Notes: generated by a model from the letters alone, not told the origin. Positions 24,779 to 34,772 are shown, counted from the stretch's first letter. The stretch: DNA of 64,000 bases from an uncultured Altererythrobacter sp. (GCA_913056125.1 CAJXNC010000002.1:124001-188000); one strand, 5' to 3'. A program made the numbers and translations.

Positions 24779-25750
24779 ATGGCCTTGTCGCGCATCATGG
24801 GCGGGATCGACCCGCTTGTTCGTCTGCTTCTGGTGGCGATCCTGCTGGCATCCTTCCTTCCCGTTACAGGCGAGGCGAGGGCGATTGCCCGGCTGATATC
24901 GGACGCGGCGATCTTCCTGCTCTTCCTGCTCAACGGTTTGCGCCTGCCGCATGCCGATGTTCGCGCCGGTATCGCAAACGGGCGGTTCCTCCTCCCGCTG
25001 GTGACATGGTGTTTCCTCGGTATGGGCGCTGTCGGTTGGGCCCTGTCGCAGCTGACCGACAATTATCTGCCCGCGCAGGTGGCGCTTGGTCTGCTTTTCC
25101 TCGGAATCCTGCCTTCGACGGTACAATCGGCGACGGCCTATTCCTCGCTTGCAGGAGGTAACGTTGCGGCATCGGTGGTTGCTGCAGCGGTGCTCAACGT
25201 GCTTGGTGTCTTCATCACGGCGCCGTTGCTGGCTCTGCTCGCGGGGACGGAGGCGGTCGGCATCGACATGGATGGTTTGCAGCGCATTGCCCTGATCCTG
25301 CTGCTCCCGTTCGTGATCGGGCAATTGGCGCAAGGCTGGGTGGGCGATTATGTGCGCGAGAGGCGCATACTGTTCAGCTGGATGGACCGCACGGCCATTG
25401 CCATTGCCGTCTATGTCGCCTTTTCAGGGGCGGTGGAGCAGGGGCTGTGGAGCCGCGTGGACCTGCCTGCCTGGACGATCCTGCTGGCAGCGGTCGCTCT
25501 GTTCCTGCTTATCGGTTTCGGCGGTTCGTGGCTGCTCGGCAGTGTCCTCGGTCTCAGGCGCGGCGATCACATCGCCTTCCTCTTCGCCGGGGCCCAGAAG
25601 AGCATTGCCCTGGGAGCGCCTCTGGCGACAGTGCTGTTCCCGCCGGAGGTGGCCGGCCTGCTATTGCTGCCCGTGCTGGTCTACCATTTGCTGCAGCTGG
25701 TGATCTCGGCGCCGCTGGCCAATCGGCTCAATCGCCCGGCGGAGGATTAG
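24779..25750 (+). CDS. Bile acid:sodium symporter-family transporter (SBF-like)
   Basis: A 323-residue membrane protein with about nine to ten hydrophobic segments. GILPSTVQSATAYSSLAGGNVAASVVAAAVLN is the SBF-like crossover motif, and FLFAGAQKSIALGAPLATVLFP is the second conserved block. The fold is that of the bile acid:Na+ symporter superfamily; bacterial members carry varied organic anions. Its end overlaps the end of the convergent DUF475 gene by 23 bases. Confidence 0.85.
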   Translation: MALSRIMGGIDPLVRLLLVAILLASFLPVTGEARAIARLISDAAIFLLFLLNGLRLPHADVRAGIANGRFLLPLVTWCFLGMGAVGWALSQLTDNYLPAQVALGLLFLGILPSTVQSATAYSSLAGGNVAASVVAAAVLNVLGVFITAPLLALLAGTEAVGIDMDGLQRIALILLLPFVIGQLAQGWVGDYVRERRILFSWMDRTAIAIAVYVAFSGAVEQGLWSRVDLPAWTILLAAVALFLLIGFGGSWLLGSVLGLRRGDHIAFLFAGAQKSIALGAPLATVLFPPEVAGLLLLPVLVYHLLQLVISAPLANRLNRPAED

Positions 25751-26807
25751 CCGCTGCAGCCGCAGCCGCCTCCTTGTTCTTGTGGCGGACCGACCACCAC
25801 AGCGACAGGCCGATCAGGGTTGCGCCAATCAGGCCGGTGATCGTTTCGGGAATATGGAACTTGGCCGAAGCCAGCATGATGACGCCGAGCGCAATGATTG
25901 CCCAGAAGGCCCCGTGCTCGAGGAACTCGTACTGCGCCAGCGTGCCTTTCTCCACCAGGTGGATAGTCATGGAACGCACGAACATGGCACCGATCGACAG
26001 GCCCAGAGCGATCACGATCATGTTGTTCGACAGGGCGAAGGCGCCGATCACGCCGTCGAAGCTGAAGCTGGCGTCGAGGACGTTGAGATAGAGGAATCCG
26101 CCAAGGCCCGAACGCACTGCTGCACCCGCAGCCTTGCGCACCTCGTCATGATATTCGAGCCATTTGCTCACGCCTTCGACCGTGATGAAGGTCACGATCC
26201 CCAACATGCCCGCAACCAGGAAGGTCAGCGCGTCTTCGTCGGGCAGGGCAAGAGAAATGAAGAACATGGTCAGCAGCAATATGCCGACTTCGATCGCGGG
26301 CACGCGGGCGAAACTGGAAAGCCACTTTTCCAGATCGTGGATCCAGTGGACGTCCTTGTCCATGTCGAAGAAGAAACGTGAGCCGACCAGGGCGAGGAAG
26401 GCGCCGCCAAACCCGGCAATGCCGACATGGGCGGAGCTGACGATCCGCTCATATTCGGTGGGGTTGTTGAGCGACAGGTTGATCGCTTCGATCGGGCCGA
26501 TATGCGCCGCGATGGCGACGATGGCGAGCGGGAAGACTACGCGCATGCCGAACACCGCGAAGGCGATGCCCCAGGTCAAGAAGCGCCTCTGCCAGATCTT
26601 GTCCATGTCCTTCAGGACGGATGCATTGACCACGGCGTTGTCGAAACTGAGCGAGATTTCGAGCACGGAGAGGACGAGTACGATCCACAGCAATGCGGCT
26701 GTACCCGCGAGGGTGCCCGTGCTCGACCAGCCATACCATGCGCCGAGCGCGAGGCAGATGATCGTGAAGATGAGCGAGAATCCGTAAAATCGCTTGAGCG
26801 TGGCCAT
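25728..26807 (-). CDS. DUF475 / TerC-like membrane protein
   Basis: A 359-residue integral membrane protein with about nine segments. The paired motifs SLSFDNAVVNASVLKDM (residues 53-69) and DASFSFDGVIGAFALSNNM each carry the membrane Asp typical of TerC/DUF475 proteins. Family members are linked to metal ion handling or tellurite resistance, but here no ter genes adjoin. The C-terminal tail is Ala-rich and poorly conserved. Convergent overlap with the SBF-like gene is 23 bases. Confidence 0.87.
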   Translation of the reverse strand: MATLKRFYGFSLIFTIICLALGAWYGWSSTGTLAGTAALLWIVLVLSVLEISLSFDNAVVNASVLKDMDKIWQRRFLTWGIAFAVFGMRVVFPLAIVAIAAHIGPIEAINLSLNNPTEYERIVSSAHVGIAGFGGAFLALVGSRFFFDMDKDVHWIHDLEKWLSSFARVPAIEVGILLLTMFFISLALPDEDALTFLVAGMLGIVTFITVEGVSKWLEYHDEVRKAAGAAVRSGLGGFLYLNVLDASFSFDGVIGAFALSNNMIVIALGLSIGAMFVRSMTIHLVEKGTLAQYEFLEHGAFWAIIALGVIMLASAKFHIPETITGLIGATLIGLSLWWSVRHKNKEAAAAAAANPPPGD

Positions 26808-26904
26808 GGGATCCGTCTGTGCTGATAGGTTCTTGTGGTCGAGCTAGGCCAGCGCCCGTTGCTGCGCAAGGTGCGACCGGGATCTGTCCTCTATCCGGCT
26901 GGCC

Positions 26905-27774
26905 CTACTTGGGCTGGTAAGTCTGTTCTACGCCAGGGAAAGTGCGTTCGCGGACTTCGCTGGCATAGGTCTCGGCGGCCTTGGAGATTGTCTCCGCGAC
27001 ATTCTCATAGCGTTTTACGAAGCGCGGGACGCGTTCGAACATGCCCAGCATGTCCTCTGTCACGAGTACCTGTCCGTCGCACTGCGCCGATGCGCCGATA
27101 CCGATTGTCGGAATCTCGATGCTCTGGGTAAGGGCGATCGCAATCGGCTCAATCACGCCTTCGACTACCACCGCAAAGGCGCCGGCATCGGTCACGGCCT
27201 TTCCGTCGGAAATGATCTTTTCATGCTCCTGCTGGCTGCGACCGCGCGCGGCATAGCCGCCCAGCGAATTCACCGCCTGCGGAGTCAGTCCGACATGCGC
27301 CATGACCGGGATGCCGCGCTGGGTGAGGAAGGCGATGGTCTCGGCCATTACCGAACCGCCTTCCAGCTTCACCGCTGCACAACCGGTTTCCGCCATGATG
27401 CGCGAAGCCGATGCGTATGCCTGCTGCGGACTCTGTTCGTATGTGCCGAATGGCATGTCGACCACGACGAGGCTGTGATAGCTGCCGCGCACCACAGCTG
27501 CGCCGTGATTGCACATCATGTCGAGCGTGACCGGCAATGTAGAGGGCAGGCCGTAAATCACCTGGCCGAGAGAATCCCCCACCAGCAGCATGTCGCAATG
27601 CGTATCGAGCAATTGTGCCTGTCGCGCCGTATAGGCGGTGAGCATGACCAACGGGGTTTCGGTCTTGCCCTCGAACTTGCGTTGCTTGATCGCCGGCACG
27701 GTGAGGCGGCGCATGGGTTGCGGCGTCGGATTGGCGCGGCTGGTCGAGGTGTCGAGATTGAATGTCGTGGACAT
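26905..27774 (-). CDS. panB: 3-methyl-2-oxobutanoate hydroxymethyltransferase
   Basis: First step of pantothenate synthesis: adds a hydroxymethyl group from methylene-THF to 2-oxoisovalerate, which the ilv genes in this window supply. Signatures are [54 protein letters not shown] and [15 protein letters not shown]. Length is 289 residues with a 20-residue N-terminal extension; an internal ATG at 27714 is an alternative start. No panC is adjacent. Confidence 0.94.
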   Translation of the reverse strand: MSTTFNLDTSTSRANPTPQPMRRLTVPAIKQRKFEGKTETPLVMLTAYTARQAQLLDTHCDMLLVGDSLGQVIYGLPSTLPVTLDMMCNHGAAVVRGSYHSLVVVDMPFGTYEQSPQQAYASASRIMAETGCAAVKLEGGSVMAETIAFLTQRGIPVMAHVGLTPQAVNSLGGYAARGRSQQEHEKIISDGKAVTDAGAFAVVVEGVIEPIAIALTQSIEIPTIGIGASAQCDGQVLVTEDMLGMFERVPRFVKRYENVAETISKAAETYASEVRERTFPGVEQTYQPK

Positions 27775-27895
27775 GGGGGCCTTGTAGCGATTGGGTAGCT
27801 TCTGGGGAAGCGCAGGTGCAGCGCACTCGACGTAGCGGGCGAATCATTGCACAAACCACGATCTGGCGCCGCAAGGCGAGTTTGGGGGAATTCGA

Positions 27896-29329
27896 ATGGC
27901 AGCTGGCGGTACGGGCGTATCGGAACACTTTTCCTCGCGATTTGCCTTTCTTTTGGCGGCTGTGGGTGCCGCAGTCGGGCTCGGTAATATCTGGCGCTTC
28001 CCGACGCTTGCGGGCGAGAATGGCGGCGGTGCCTTCGTCCTCGTTTACATCTTCTGCGTGGTGCTGATCGGGCTGCCGCTCGTCCTTTCGGAAACACTGA
28101 TTGGCCGGGCAGGCGGGCACAGTGCCGATGCCATCGGTTCATTGGCCGAAGTGGCCGAGAATTCAGGACGCAGCCGCAACTGGGCCTTCTTCGCCGGCGT
28201 CGGCATCCTGACGGGCTTCCTCGTGCTCTCCTTCTATTCGGTCGTTGCGGGCTGGGTGCTCTATTACGTCTGGGTCAGCGGCGTGGATCTTGTGCAGGCC
28301 CTCGCTGCGGCGCAGCCCTTTGCGCCTGCTTTCGATCATATGTCGCAGGATGAGGTGACCGGCATATTGGGCGATATGTTCGCCAGCCCTGCAACGCTGA
28401 TTTTCTACCATGCGCTGTTCATGCTTGTGACGCTCGGTATCGTCGCCTCGGGTGTGACCGGCGGGATCGAGAAAGCGGCCAAGTGGCTGATGCCTGCCTT
28501 CTTCGCGCTCCTGTTGCTGATGGTGGTCTACGGCGCTTTTACCGGCGACATGGGCGCGGCCCTGTCATTCCTCTTCACGCCGGACTTTTCCAAGATCACG
28601 CCTGCAATCCTCAACGAGGCGTTCGGGCAGGCTTGTTTCTCTCTCAGCGTCGGTGCAGCGCTGCTGATCACCTACGGATCCTATATTCCCAAGAGCGTGA
28701 ATTTGGGGTCCACTTCGGCGATGATCGCCTTCGCCGATACCGGTGTTGCCATCCTGGCCGGGTTGATGATCTTTCCCATCGTGTTCAGTGTCGGGCTTGA
28801 CCCTGCGGGCGGCCCGGGACTGATTTTCGTCACGCTGCCAATTGCTTTCCAGCAAATGCCCGCAGGTGCGCTGGTGGGTTTCCTGTTCTTCATTCTGATC
28901 TTTTTCGCGGCGCTGACCAGCTCGATTGCCCTGCTTGAGGGGCCGACAGCCTGGCTGATGCGGCGTTTTGGACTGGGGCGCAGGACTGCCGTGAGTCTTG
29001 CAGGAGGAGGCGCCTTCCTGATTGGTGTCGCCTGTGCACTGGGATACAATGTCTGGTCCGATGTCCGGCCATTGTGGTTCTGGCCGATCTTCGCAGACAA
29101 CGACATTCTCGATTCACTCGACGGGCTTACCGGCAAGATCGGCCTTCCGGTCTCGGCGCTGGGTGTTGCTTTGTTCGTGGGCTGGGCAGCTGATCGCCGG
29201 GTGGTTGCCGCGGAATCGGGCTTTTCCGGAGGAGTGCTGGTCCTGTGGCGCTTCCTGATCGCCTGGCTTGCTCCGCTGGCCGTCGCCCTGATCCTGCTGT
29301 TTGGACTCTTCCCGAGCCTGCTTTCCTGA
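27896..29329 (+). CDS. Sodium-dependent neurotransmitter-symporter-family transporter
   Basis: A 477-residue membrane transporter of the SNF/NSS (LeuT) family with about twelve segments. The Na+ and substrate site of TM1 is clear in FAFLLAAVGAAVGLGNIWRF. The unwound TM6 region is FSLSVGAALLITYGSY and the TM8 motif is ALTSSIALLEG. Bacterial relatives carry amino acids; the exact substrate is unknown. The start has GGGGGAA just upstream. Confidence 0.9.
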   Translation: MAAGGTGVSEHFSSRFAFLLAAVGAAVGLGNIWRFPTLAGENGGGAFVLVYIFCVVLIGLPLVLSETLIGRAGGHSADAIGSLAEVAENSGRSRNWAFFAGVGILTGFLVLSFYSVVAGWVLYYVWVSGVDLVQALAAAQPFAPAFDHMSQDEVTGILGDMFASPATLIFYHALFMLVTLGIVASGVTGGIEKAAKWLMPAFFALLLLMVVYGAFTGDMGAALSFLFTPDFSKITPAILNEAFGQACFSLSVGAALLITYGSYIPKSVNLGSTSAMIAFADTGVAILAGLMIFPIVFSVGLDPAGGPGLIFVTLPIAFQQMPAGALVGFLFFILIFFAALTSSIALLEGPTAWLMRRFGLGRRTAVSLAGGGAFLIGVACALGYNVWSDVRPLWFWPIFADNDILDSLDGLTGKIGLPVSALGVALFVGWAADRRVVAAESGFSGGVLVLWRFLIAWLAPLAVALILLFGLFPSLLS

Positions 29330-29336
29330 CGCGAAA

Positions 29337-29362
29337 GGCCGCCACCCTCCAGGGTAGCGGCC
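29337..29362. terminator. Bidirectional hairpin between convergent genes
   Basis: GGCCGC pairs with GCGGCC, and inside it ACCC pairs with GGGT around the loop TCCA, with one mismatch. It lies 8 bases past the NSS transporter stop and 23 bases before the end of the opposing stress-protein gene. There is no long T-run, so efficiency is uncertain. Confidence 0.5.
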
Positions 29363-29384
29363 TCCCAAGTCGCCTTTCTGCAGC

Positions 29385-29855
29385 CTAAAGCAGCGTTTCT
29401 GCGTGTTCCTTCTTCGCCTTGTCGCGAATGTCGAAACCCAGCTTCTGCTTGGCATTGTCGTAGAAGCCGAGATCGCTGTTCCAGATTTCGGCACTGCCCA
29501 GCTCCATGCGAAGCATGACCAGGTTCGGATCGTCCAGGCCGTTGGGGAACCAGGCTTCGACAGACTTGCTCCACATTTTCTTGCGGCGCTCCATTCCCGG
29601 TTCGCGGTGCAGGAAGCCGGTGAAGCGGGCAAACATGTCGTGATCCTTGCCTGCGAACGTCGCCGTGGCTGACCCACCTTTGGCAAAGTGCTGGTCCTTG
29701 CTGGTAAAGAACCAGATTTCGCCATCGGCATCGGGGTCCAGCTGGGCGGTCATGGGTACCGCCGTGTGCGGATCGCTATCGAGCTGCAGGAACAGGAAAG
29801 GACTGTCCGACAGGGTCTTCCAGAATTCCTTTTTGAGGGTCTTGATGTCTGTCAT
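29385..29855 (-). CDS. Pyridoxamine 5'-phosphate oxidase-family general stress protein
   Basis: A 156-residue flavin-binding split-barrel protein. The LDSDPHTAVPMTAQLDPDADGEIWFFTSKDQHFAK segment matches the general stress protein 26 type of this family. The region GFLHREPGMERRKKMWSKSVEAWFPNG is the second conserved block. Family members bind FMN or F420; the reaction is unknown. It is divergent from imuA, with the LexA box lying in the shared 136-base gap. Confidence 0.85.
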   Translation of the reverse strand: MTDIKTLKKEFWKTLSDSPFLFLQLDSDPHTAVPMTAQLDPDADGEIWFFTSKDQHFAKGGSATATFAGKDHDMFARFTGFLHREPGMERRKKMWSKSVEAWFPNGLDDPNLVMLRMELGSAEIWNSDLGFYDNAKQKLGFDIRDKAKKEHAETLL

Positions 29856-29961
29856 GAGCTTTTCTCCTTCGTCCTTTCAACGGGTTGGCGCGGGGCTGCG
29901 TTCCGTATCCTCCACGAAGCGTGGCAAAAGCACGACAGGCCATTGCCAAGGACCCCAATGA

Positions 29962-29976
29962 GAACATAATAAGAAC
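29962..29976 (+). promoter_or_regulatory. LexA (SOS) box of imuA-imuB
   Basis: GAAC (29962-29965), seven bases, then GAAC (29973-29976), the exact direct-repeat form bound by LexA in alphaproteobacteria. It lies 15 bases before the imuA start, where it would overlap the promoter. Confidence 0.85.
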
Positions 29977-29991
29977 ATTGGAGCCGATTCG

Positions 29992-30735
29992 ATGGATATG
30001 TCTACCTTGCCCAAAGCCGCCCAGCTTGCCGTGCTGGGCAGGCATGCGCCGCGCTGGCGCCCCGGCCTTGCCCGCAAGGGGGTGAGGGCGTTGCACAGCG
30101 AGGTCTTTGCTTCTGCCGACGAGGCGAGCGGGGCAGGCTTCGCTTTGGCACTGGCGCTGGACGAGATGGACAATGGCGTCACCGCGCTGGAAGAGAAGCC
30201 CTTCCTCTGGGTACAGGATGCGCAGAGCATGCGCTTGACCGGCAGGCCCTGCCGCGCCGGATTGTCCGATAGTTTGCGCCACCGCGTGGTGCATGTCGCC
30301 GCGCGCAAGGTGGAGGACGCGTTGTTTGCGCTGGAGGAGGGGCTGCGCTGCCGCGATCTCGCTTTCGTACTGGGGGAGATTGCGGGCGATCCCAAGGCGA
30401 TGAGCTTTACCGCCTCGCGTCGCCTTAGCTTGGCGAGCGAGCAGCATGGCGTGCCGCTGTTCCTTGTTCGTCACGATGCGGCGCGCAATCTCAGCGCGGC
30501 ACGCCTGCGCTGGCAGGTACGCTCGGCAGCGTCGAACCGCCCCTGCTGGAACCCCGATGCGCCGGGCAGGGCGGCATGGCAGGCCGAACTGTTCCGCGCG
30601 CGTGACCACGCTCCCGGAGAATGGACCCTGCGCGATGATGGAGAATCGCTCGCCGCAGACCCATCGCAGCCCCGCACGCCGGATCATGGCGATCTGGCTG
30701 GCGCGGCTGGCGCTGGATCGCTGGCGGCACTTTGA
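29992..30735 (+). CDS. imuA: SOS mutagenesis protein ImuA
   Basis: Accessory protein of the DnaE2 translesion synthesis complex, distantly RecA-like. At 247 residues it has the usual size. Recognisable parts are GAGFALALALDEM, PFLWVQD, VVHVAARKVEDALFALEEGLRC and AMSFTASRRLSLASEQHGVPLFLVRHDA, in the ImuA order. GGAG lies 8 bases before ATG 29992, so this start is favoured over the ATG two codons on. It overlaps imuB and is led by a LexA box. Confidence 0.88.
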   Translation: MDMSTLPKAAQLAVLGRHAPRWRPGLARKGVRALHSEVFASADEASGAGFALALALDEMDNGVTALEEKPFLWVQDAQSMRLTGRPCRAGLSDSLRHRVVHVAARKVEDALFALEEGLRCRDLAFVLGEIAGDPKAMSFTASRRLSLASEQHGVPLFLVRHDAARNLSAARLRWQVRSAASNRPCWNPDAPGRAAWQAELFRARDHAPGEWTLRDDGESLAADPSQPRTPDHGDLAGAAGAGSLAAL

Positions 30736-32221
30736 GAAATGTAAAGTTGGCGAGGGGGCGGACAGCCAGCCCCTCGCGCTGATTACCGAGACCGCGCATG
30801 GCCCGCGCGTCGATGCCGTGAATGATGCGGGCAGGGAGGAAGGCGCTGCTCCGGGCATGATGCTGGCCGATGCGCGTACGCTCTGTCCGCAATTGCAGGT
30901 GGCGGTGAGCGATCCGGCAGGCGATCTTGCTTTCCTTGAACGATTGGCCGTCTGGGCGCAGCGCTGGGGCCCGTGGTCTGCCGTGGATGCGCCCGACGGC
31001 TTGCTGGTGGATGTGACTGCGGTGGCGCATCTCTTCGGCGGGGAGCAGCGCCTGCTTGAGGACGTGCATGCGCGGTTCGAACAGCAGGGGTTGGCCATGC
31101 GCGCCGCCATCGCCCCCACGGCAGGCGCGGCATGGGCGCTGGCGCATTACGGGTCCGAACGGACCATCCTTGGAGCTGATGATGACGGGCTGGTGCGGCT
31201 TTCCGCACTGCCCGTGGCGTCATTGCGGCTCGATAGTGACGTGTTGCTGGTGCTGCGACGGCTTGGCCTCAAACGGCTCGGCGATCTGGCGGAACTGGGC
31301 CGCGATGCCGTGCAGCGCCGTTTCCGCAATCGCCGTTCGCCTTCGGCCAACCCGCTGGTGCGGATGGACCAGTTGCTTGGCCGCGTCCCAGAACCCTTAC
31401 TGCCCGTCATCGCTACCGAAATGCCTTTGGTACAGCGCCGCCTGATGGAGCCGATCCGTCATCGGCCATTGCTCGACCATGTGGTGGCGGACCTCGCCGG
31501 GGACATGGCGCGCGCGCTCGAAGGGCGGGGTGAGGGCGCGCGCAGGCTCGAACTCGGCCTGTGGCGCGTCGATGGCGATGTCGCGCTGCGCCAGCTCGAA
31601 CTGGCCGCACCGACACGTGATGCAGAGCATATCGTCCGGCTATTTGCCACGCGGCTCGACAGCGTCGATGCCGGGTTCGGGATCGAGATGGTACGGCTGC
31701 GCGCCGCCTGGTCAGAGCCGCTCGATCTTGCACAGGCGGACCTCGAGGCAGCGGCGGAAAGCCACGGAACTTCGCTGGCTGCCTGTATCGACCGGCTGAC
31801 GGTCAGGCTGGGGGAGACGGCAGTACGCCGTCCGGTACCGCGCGGCAGTCATCTGCCCGAGCGTTCGCAGGCCTGGGCACCGCCTTTGGAGCCCGAACCC
31901 TCTTCACAGGAACAGTTCGCTTTCCATTCCAGGCCCTTGAAAATCCTCGATCACCCGGAACAGATCGCTGTGCTCTATGCCAGCCCGGACGGATACCCCA
32001 AGCGTTTCCGCTGGCGCGGCGCGGTGCATGAGGTCACGCGCGTCGAAGGGCCGGAACGGATTGCCCCGGAATGGTGGCGCGAGCGCGGAAATGCGCGCCT
32101 GCGCGACTATTACCGGATCGAGGATGGCGAGGGACGGCGCTACTGGATCTACCGCGCAGGGCTGGCCGATGACGGGCGTGGCGGCATGCCCGACTGGTTC
32201 CTGCAGGGCATGTTCGCCTAA
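30635..32221 (+). CDS. imuB: Y-family polymerase-like protein ImuB
   Basis: Catalytically dead Y-family polymerase homologue that tethers DnaE2 and ImuA to the sliding clamp. The N-terminal strand reads MAIWLARLALDRW, lacking the first catalytic Asp, and the SxDE motif is replaced by AVDAPDGLL, lacking the Glu. The C-terminal RRYWIYRAG and GMPDWFLQGMFA are typical ImuB endings. The start is uncertain: ATG 30635, 30638 or 30686; all overlap imuA. Length is about 528 residues. The gene ends directly against the opposing dioxygenase gene. Confidence 0.88.
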   Translation: MMENRSPQTHRSPARRIMAIWLARLALDRWRHFEKCKVGEGADSQPLALITETAHGPRVDAVNDAGREEGAAPGMMLADARTLCPQLQVAVSDPAGDLAFLERLAVWAQRWGPWSAVDAPDGLLVDVTAVAHLFGGEQRLLEDVHARFEQQGLAMRAAIAPTAGAAWALAHYGSERTILGADDDGLVRLSALPVASLRLDSDVLLVLRRLGLKRLGDLAELGRDAVQRRFRNRRSPSANPLVRMDQLLGRVPEPLLPVIATEMPLVQRRLMEPIRHRPLLDHVVADLAGDMARALEGRGEGARRLELGLWRVDGDVALRQLELAAPTRDAEHIVRLFATRLDSVDAGFGIEMVRLRAAWSEPLDLAQADLEAAAESHGTSLAACIDRLTVRLGETAVRRPVPRGSHLPERSQAWAPPLEPEPSSQEQFAFHSRPLKILDHPEQIAVLYASPDGYPKRFRWRGAVHEVTRVEGPERIAPEWWRERGNARLRDYYRIEDGEGRRYWIYRAGLADDGRGGMPDWFLQGMFA

Positions 32222-33115
32222 TCAGGCGACCGGACGCTCGCCATTAATGGTCACGCGGTGCATCACCCGGCGATGGCCCGAATAGTCGTTGAGCGCGTAA
32301 TGCAGCGTCGCGCGGTTATCCCAGAAGGCCACGTCGCCCACTTCCCAGCGCCAGCGGCAGGTAAAGGGCTCGCGCGTCACATGGTCCATCAGATAATCGA
32401 CCAGCGGCGTGCTTTCCTCCTCGCTCATATCCTTGAAGCGCGGCGTATAGGCCCCGCTGACATAGATGAGCTTGCGGTGGCTCTCCGGATGGGTGCGCAC
32501 CAAAGGATGCTCGGTCTCGTAATGCGCGCTGGTGTTTGGCGATGAATCCATCGAGCTGTCCTTGCTCCAGTCGAGCGAGGCGAGGCCGTAAATCTTGGCC
32601 GGCGTGTGCATCATCACCAGCGGGTCGCACATGGCGCGCATACCCGGCGAAAGCTGGTCGTAGGCAAGGTAGAGATTGGCCCACAGCGTATCGCCGCCGA
32701 CGGGCGGCAATTCCTTGGCATAGAGGATCGAGCCGAGCGGCGGTTCGGGCAGGTACGTCACGTCGCCATGCCATGCCCCGCCGAAATTGCGCGTGTCGGT
32801 GGGCTCCTGCCGCACCTCGATGATGTCGGGATAGTCCGCCATCCCCTTGACCTGGTCGTGCTGGTTGAGCGTGCCGAAACGCTTGGCGAAGGCAAGATGC
32901 TGTTCGGGCGTGATCTCCTGTCCGCGGAAGAAGATCACCAGATGCTCGATCAGCGCGCGGCGGATCTCGGCAATCACGTCGTCAGAAAGCTCCTGCGACA
33001 GGTCGACGCCGTCGATGATTGCGCCAAGCGAGGCCGAATAGCGCGTGACGCCGATATGGCTGTAGTCAGTGCCTTCTTCCTGAGGTCTGACGCGGGGCCC
33101 TGCGATCACGGTCAT
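32222..33115 (-). CDS. TauD/TfdA-family Fe(II)/2-oxoglutarate dioxygenase
   Basis: A 297-residue oxygenase. The iron ligands are H116 and D118 in WHGDVTYLPEPP and H272 in NRATLHYALNDY. The 2-oxoglutarate arginine is in HRRVMHRVTI (about 282-287). Early motifs LGAIIDGVDLS and IFFRGQEITPEQHLAFAKRFG match the family. Related enzymes attack taurine, alkyl sulfates or aryloxyalkanoates; the substrate is not evident. It overlaps the upstream MFS gene by four bases, suggesting that the transporter imports its substrate. Confidence 0.9.
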   Translation of the reverse strand: MTVIAGPRVRPQEEGTDYSHIGVTRYSASLGAIIDGVDLSQELSDDVIAEIRRALIEHLVIFFRGQEITPEQHLAFAKRFGTLNQHDQVKGMADYPDIIEVRQEPTDTRNFGGAWHGDVTYLPEPPLGSILYAKELPPVGGDTLWANLYLAYDQLSPGMRAMCDPLVMMHTPAKIYGLASLDWSKDSSMDSSPNTSAHYETEHPLVRTHPESHRKLIYVSGAYTPRFKDMSEEESTPLVDYLMDHVTREPFTCRWRWEVGDVAFWDNRATLHYALNDYSGHRRVMHRVTINGERPVA

Positions 33116-34473
33116 GCCACTTGCTCCTTCAACTTGCGCGCCGGTTCGACATGCTCATTGATGATGAAGGCAGAGGCGAAGACCAGTAGAGAGATCGCGA
33201 TCAGCGTGCCGAAATACCAGATGAAGCTGTCCTCTCCGCCAAGGCTGATCAGCGAACCGCCATAGAAGACCATGGCGATCGAGAAGACCCGGCCGGAGGT
33301 GATGACAAAGCCGATACCGCCCGAGCGGCAGCTTTGCGGATAGCCCTCGGCCATCACCACGTAGAAGACGGTGATCATCATCGAGACGAGGCCGACGGCG
33401 AGACCTTCGAGCAGGATGATGGTGTTGACCTCTCCGGCTGTCGGCGTGCCCGAAAGCCCCTCGACCATCAGGGCAAGCGCCACGATGGTGGCGGTAATCG
33501 CCGTTGCGCCCACCAGGATCACCGCGCGCGAGCCGAATGTGCGCACGGTCAGGCCGGCCGAAACGCCGCCGATCATGGAGAGGATGCCCTGCCAGCTCCC
33601 CGCGCGTAGCGCCTGGTCGAGCGTCAGGCCGGCCGTGACCAGCAATTCGCTCGTCCAGTTGAGCAGGCCGTAAACCAGCGTGGTGGTGGCCGAGAAGCTG
33701 ATCACCATGGCCCAGTTGAGCCGTGCATTGCTGGGATGGAAGATGCCGATTTCCTTGCCCGTTTCCTTCATCGCCTCGCTCTGCGGCTCGGGCATCAGCT
33801 CGATATCGGGATCGATCACCTTCTGCGCGCTCTTGTGGGCCTCATTGATCTTGCCCTGGCGCAGCAGGAAAGCCGGCGGCTCACGCAGCACCAGACGCAT
33901 GGCCGTGCCCAGCACGATTGCAGCAATACCGAATATCACGAAAGCACCGCGCCAACCGTAATCGGGCAGCAGGAAGGGCAGGGTTTCGGCGCTGACCGTA
34001 ATGCCCACCGGGATGCCGATGGAGAGGAAGGCAATGGCATGCGGCCGGTGGCGGGCAGACACCCAGTCACTGACCAGTGCCAGCGCGTTCGGATAGGCGG
34101 CGCCGAAGCCGAGCCCGCCCAGCACGCGCACTGCGGTCATTTCCCACACGGCATTGGTGTAGCCCGCGGCGATAGTGCTGCTGCCGAAGATCAGCGAGGC
34201 AAGGAACAGCGCGTTGAGCCGCCCGATGCGGTCCCCCAGCAATCCGCCGAGGAATGAGCCGAAGCCCATGCCGAACAATGTGGCCGAGAGCGCCCAGCCG
34301 AAGGCTTCGCGCGTGATGCCCCATTCATCGAGGATCAGAGGTGTGACGAGGGGGAGAGATTGCAGGTCCACCCCGTCCATGACCAGCAGGGCAAGGCCGA
34401 ATACGGCGACGACGATCTGGAACGTTCGCAGCGGCGCATTCGCGATCGCTGCGCTGAAGGGCATTTGTCTCAA
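33112..34473 (-). CDS. MFS transporter, aromatic-acid:H+ symporter type
   Basis: A 453-residue protein with twelve membrane segments. LVMDGVDLQSLPLVTPLI is the TM1 motif of AAHS-type carriers, with the conserved Asp. GGLLGDRIGRLNAL is the MFS loop 2-3 motif, and RVLGGLGFGAAYPNALALVSDW follows in TM4. It is followed with overlap by the dioxygenase gene, forming a two-gene catabolic unit that runs against the mutasome genes on either side. Confidence 0.87.
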   Translation of the reverse strand: MRQMPFSAAIANAPLRTFQIVVAVFGLALLVMDGVDLQSLPLVTPLILDEWGITREAFGWALSATLFGMGFGSFLGGLLGDRIGRLNALFLASLIFGSSTIAAGYTNAVWEMTAVRVLGGLGFGAAYPNALALVSDWVSARHRPHAIAFLSIGIPVGITVSAETLPFLLPDYGWRGAFVIFGIAAIVLGTAMRLVLREPPAFLLRQGKINEAHKSAQKVIDPDIELMPEPQSEAMKETGKEIGIFHPSNARLNWAMVISFSATTTLVYGLLNWTSELLVTAGLTLDQALRAGSWQGILSMIGGVSAGLTVRTFGSRAVILVGATAITATIVALALMVEGLSGTPTAGEVNTIILLEGLAVGLVSMMITVFYVVMAEGYPQSCRSGGIGFVITSGRVFSIAMVFYGGSLISLGGEDSFIWYFGTLIAISLLVFASAFIINEHVEPARKLKEQVA

Positions 34474-34772
34474 GGGCCTCTCCCAAGGCTGATCCGTTTG
34501 TGGCCCTTTGCGGGCTCATTGGAGGTGATCATGTCAGTACCTCCGGCCCGCGTCCAGATGCTTGCATGGCCATGCCGGTCAGGTTCGAAATCCAACTGAC
34601 CCCTCACACCTGACACACTGTCCTGAAGGAGAAATCGGGGAGGTGCGGCGAAGGGATGGTTTCGGGCGCTGGCTGGAAAATTGGGAGAGGGGCATCTGCC
34701 GCCCGTTGCACGGCATCGGGAGTGTAGGAAAGCGGGCCTGCCGGCGTGCTTTATCCTGTGATTCAGAAAAAA
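34474..34772. other. Gene-free control region between MFS transporter and dnaE2
   Basis: About 300 bases between divergent genes with no convincing coding frame on either strand. It should hold the promoters of both units, and its right end runs into the LexA box and dnaE2. No repeats or strong hairpins were noticed. Confidence 0.5.
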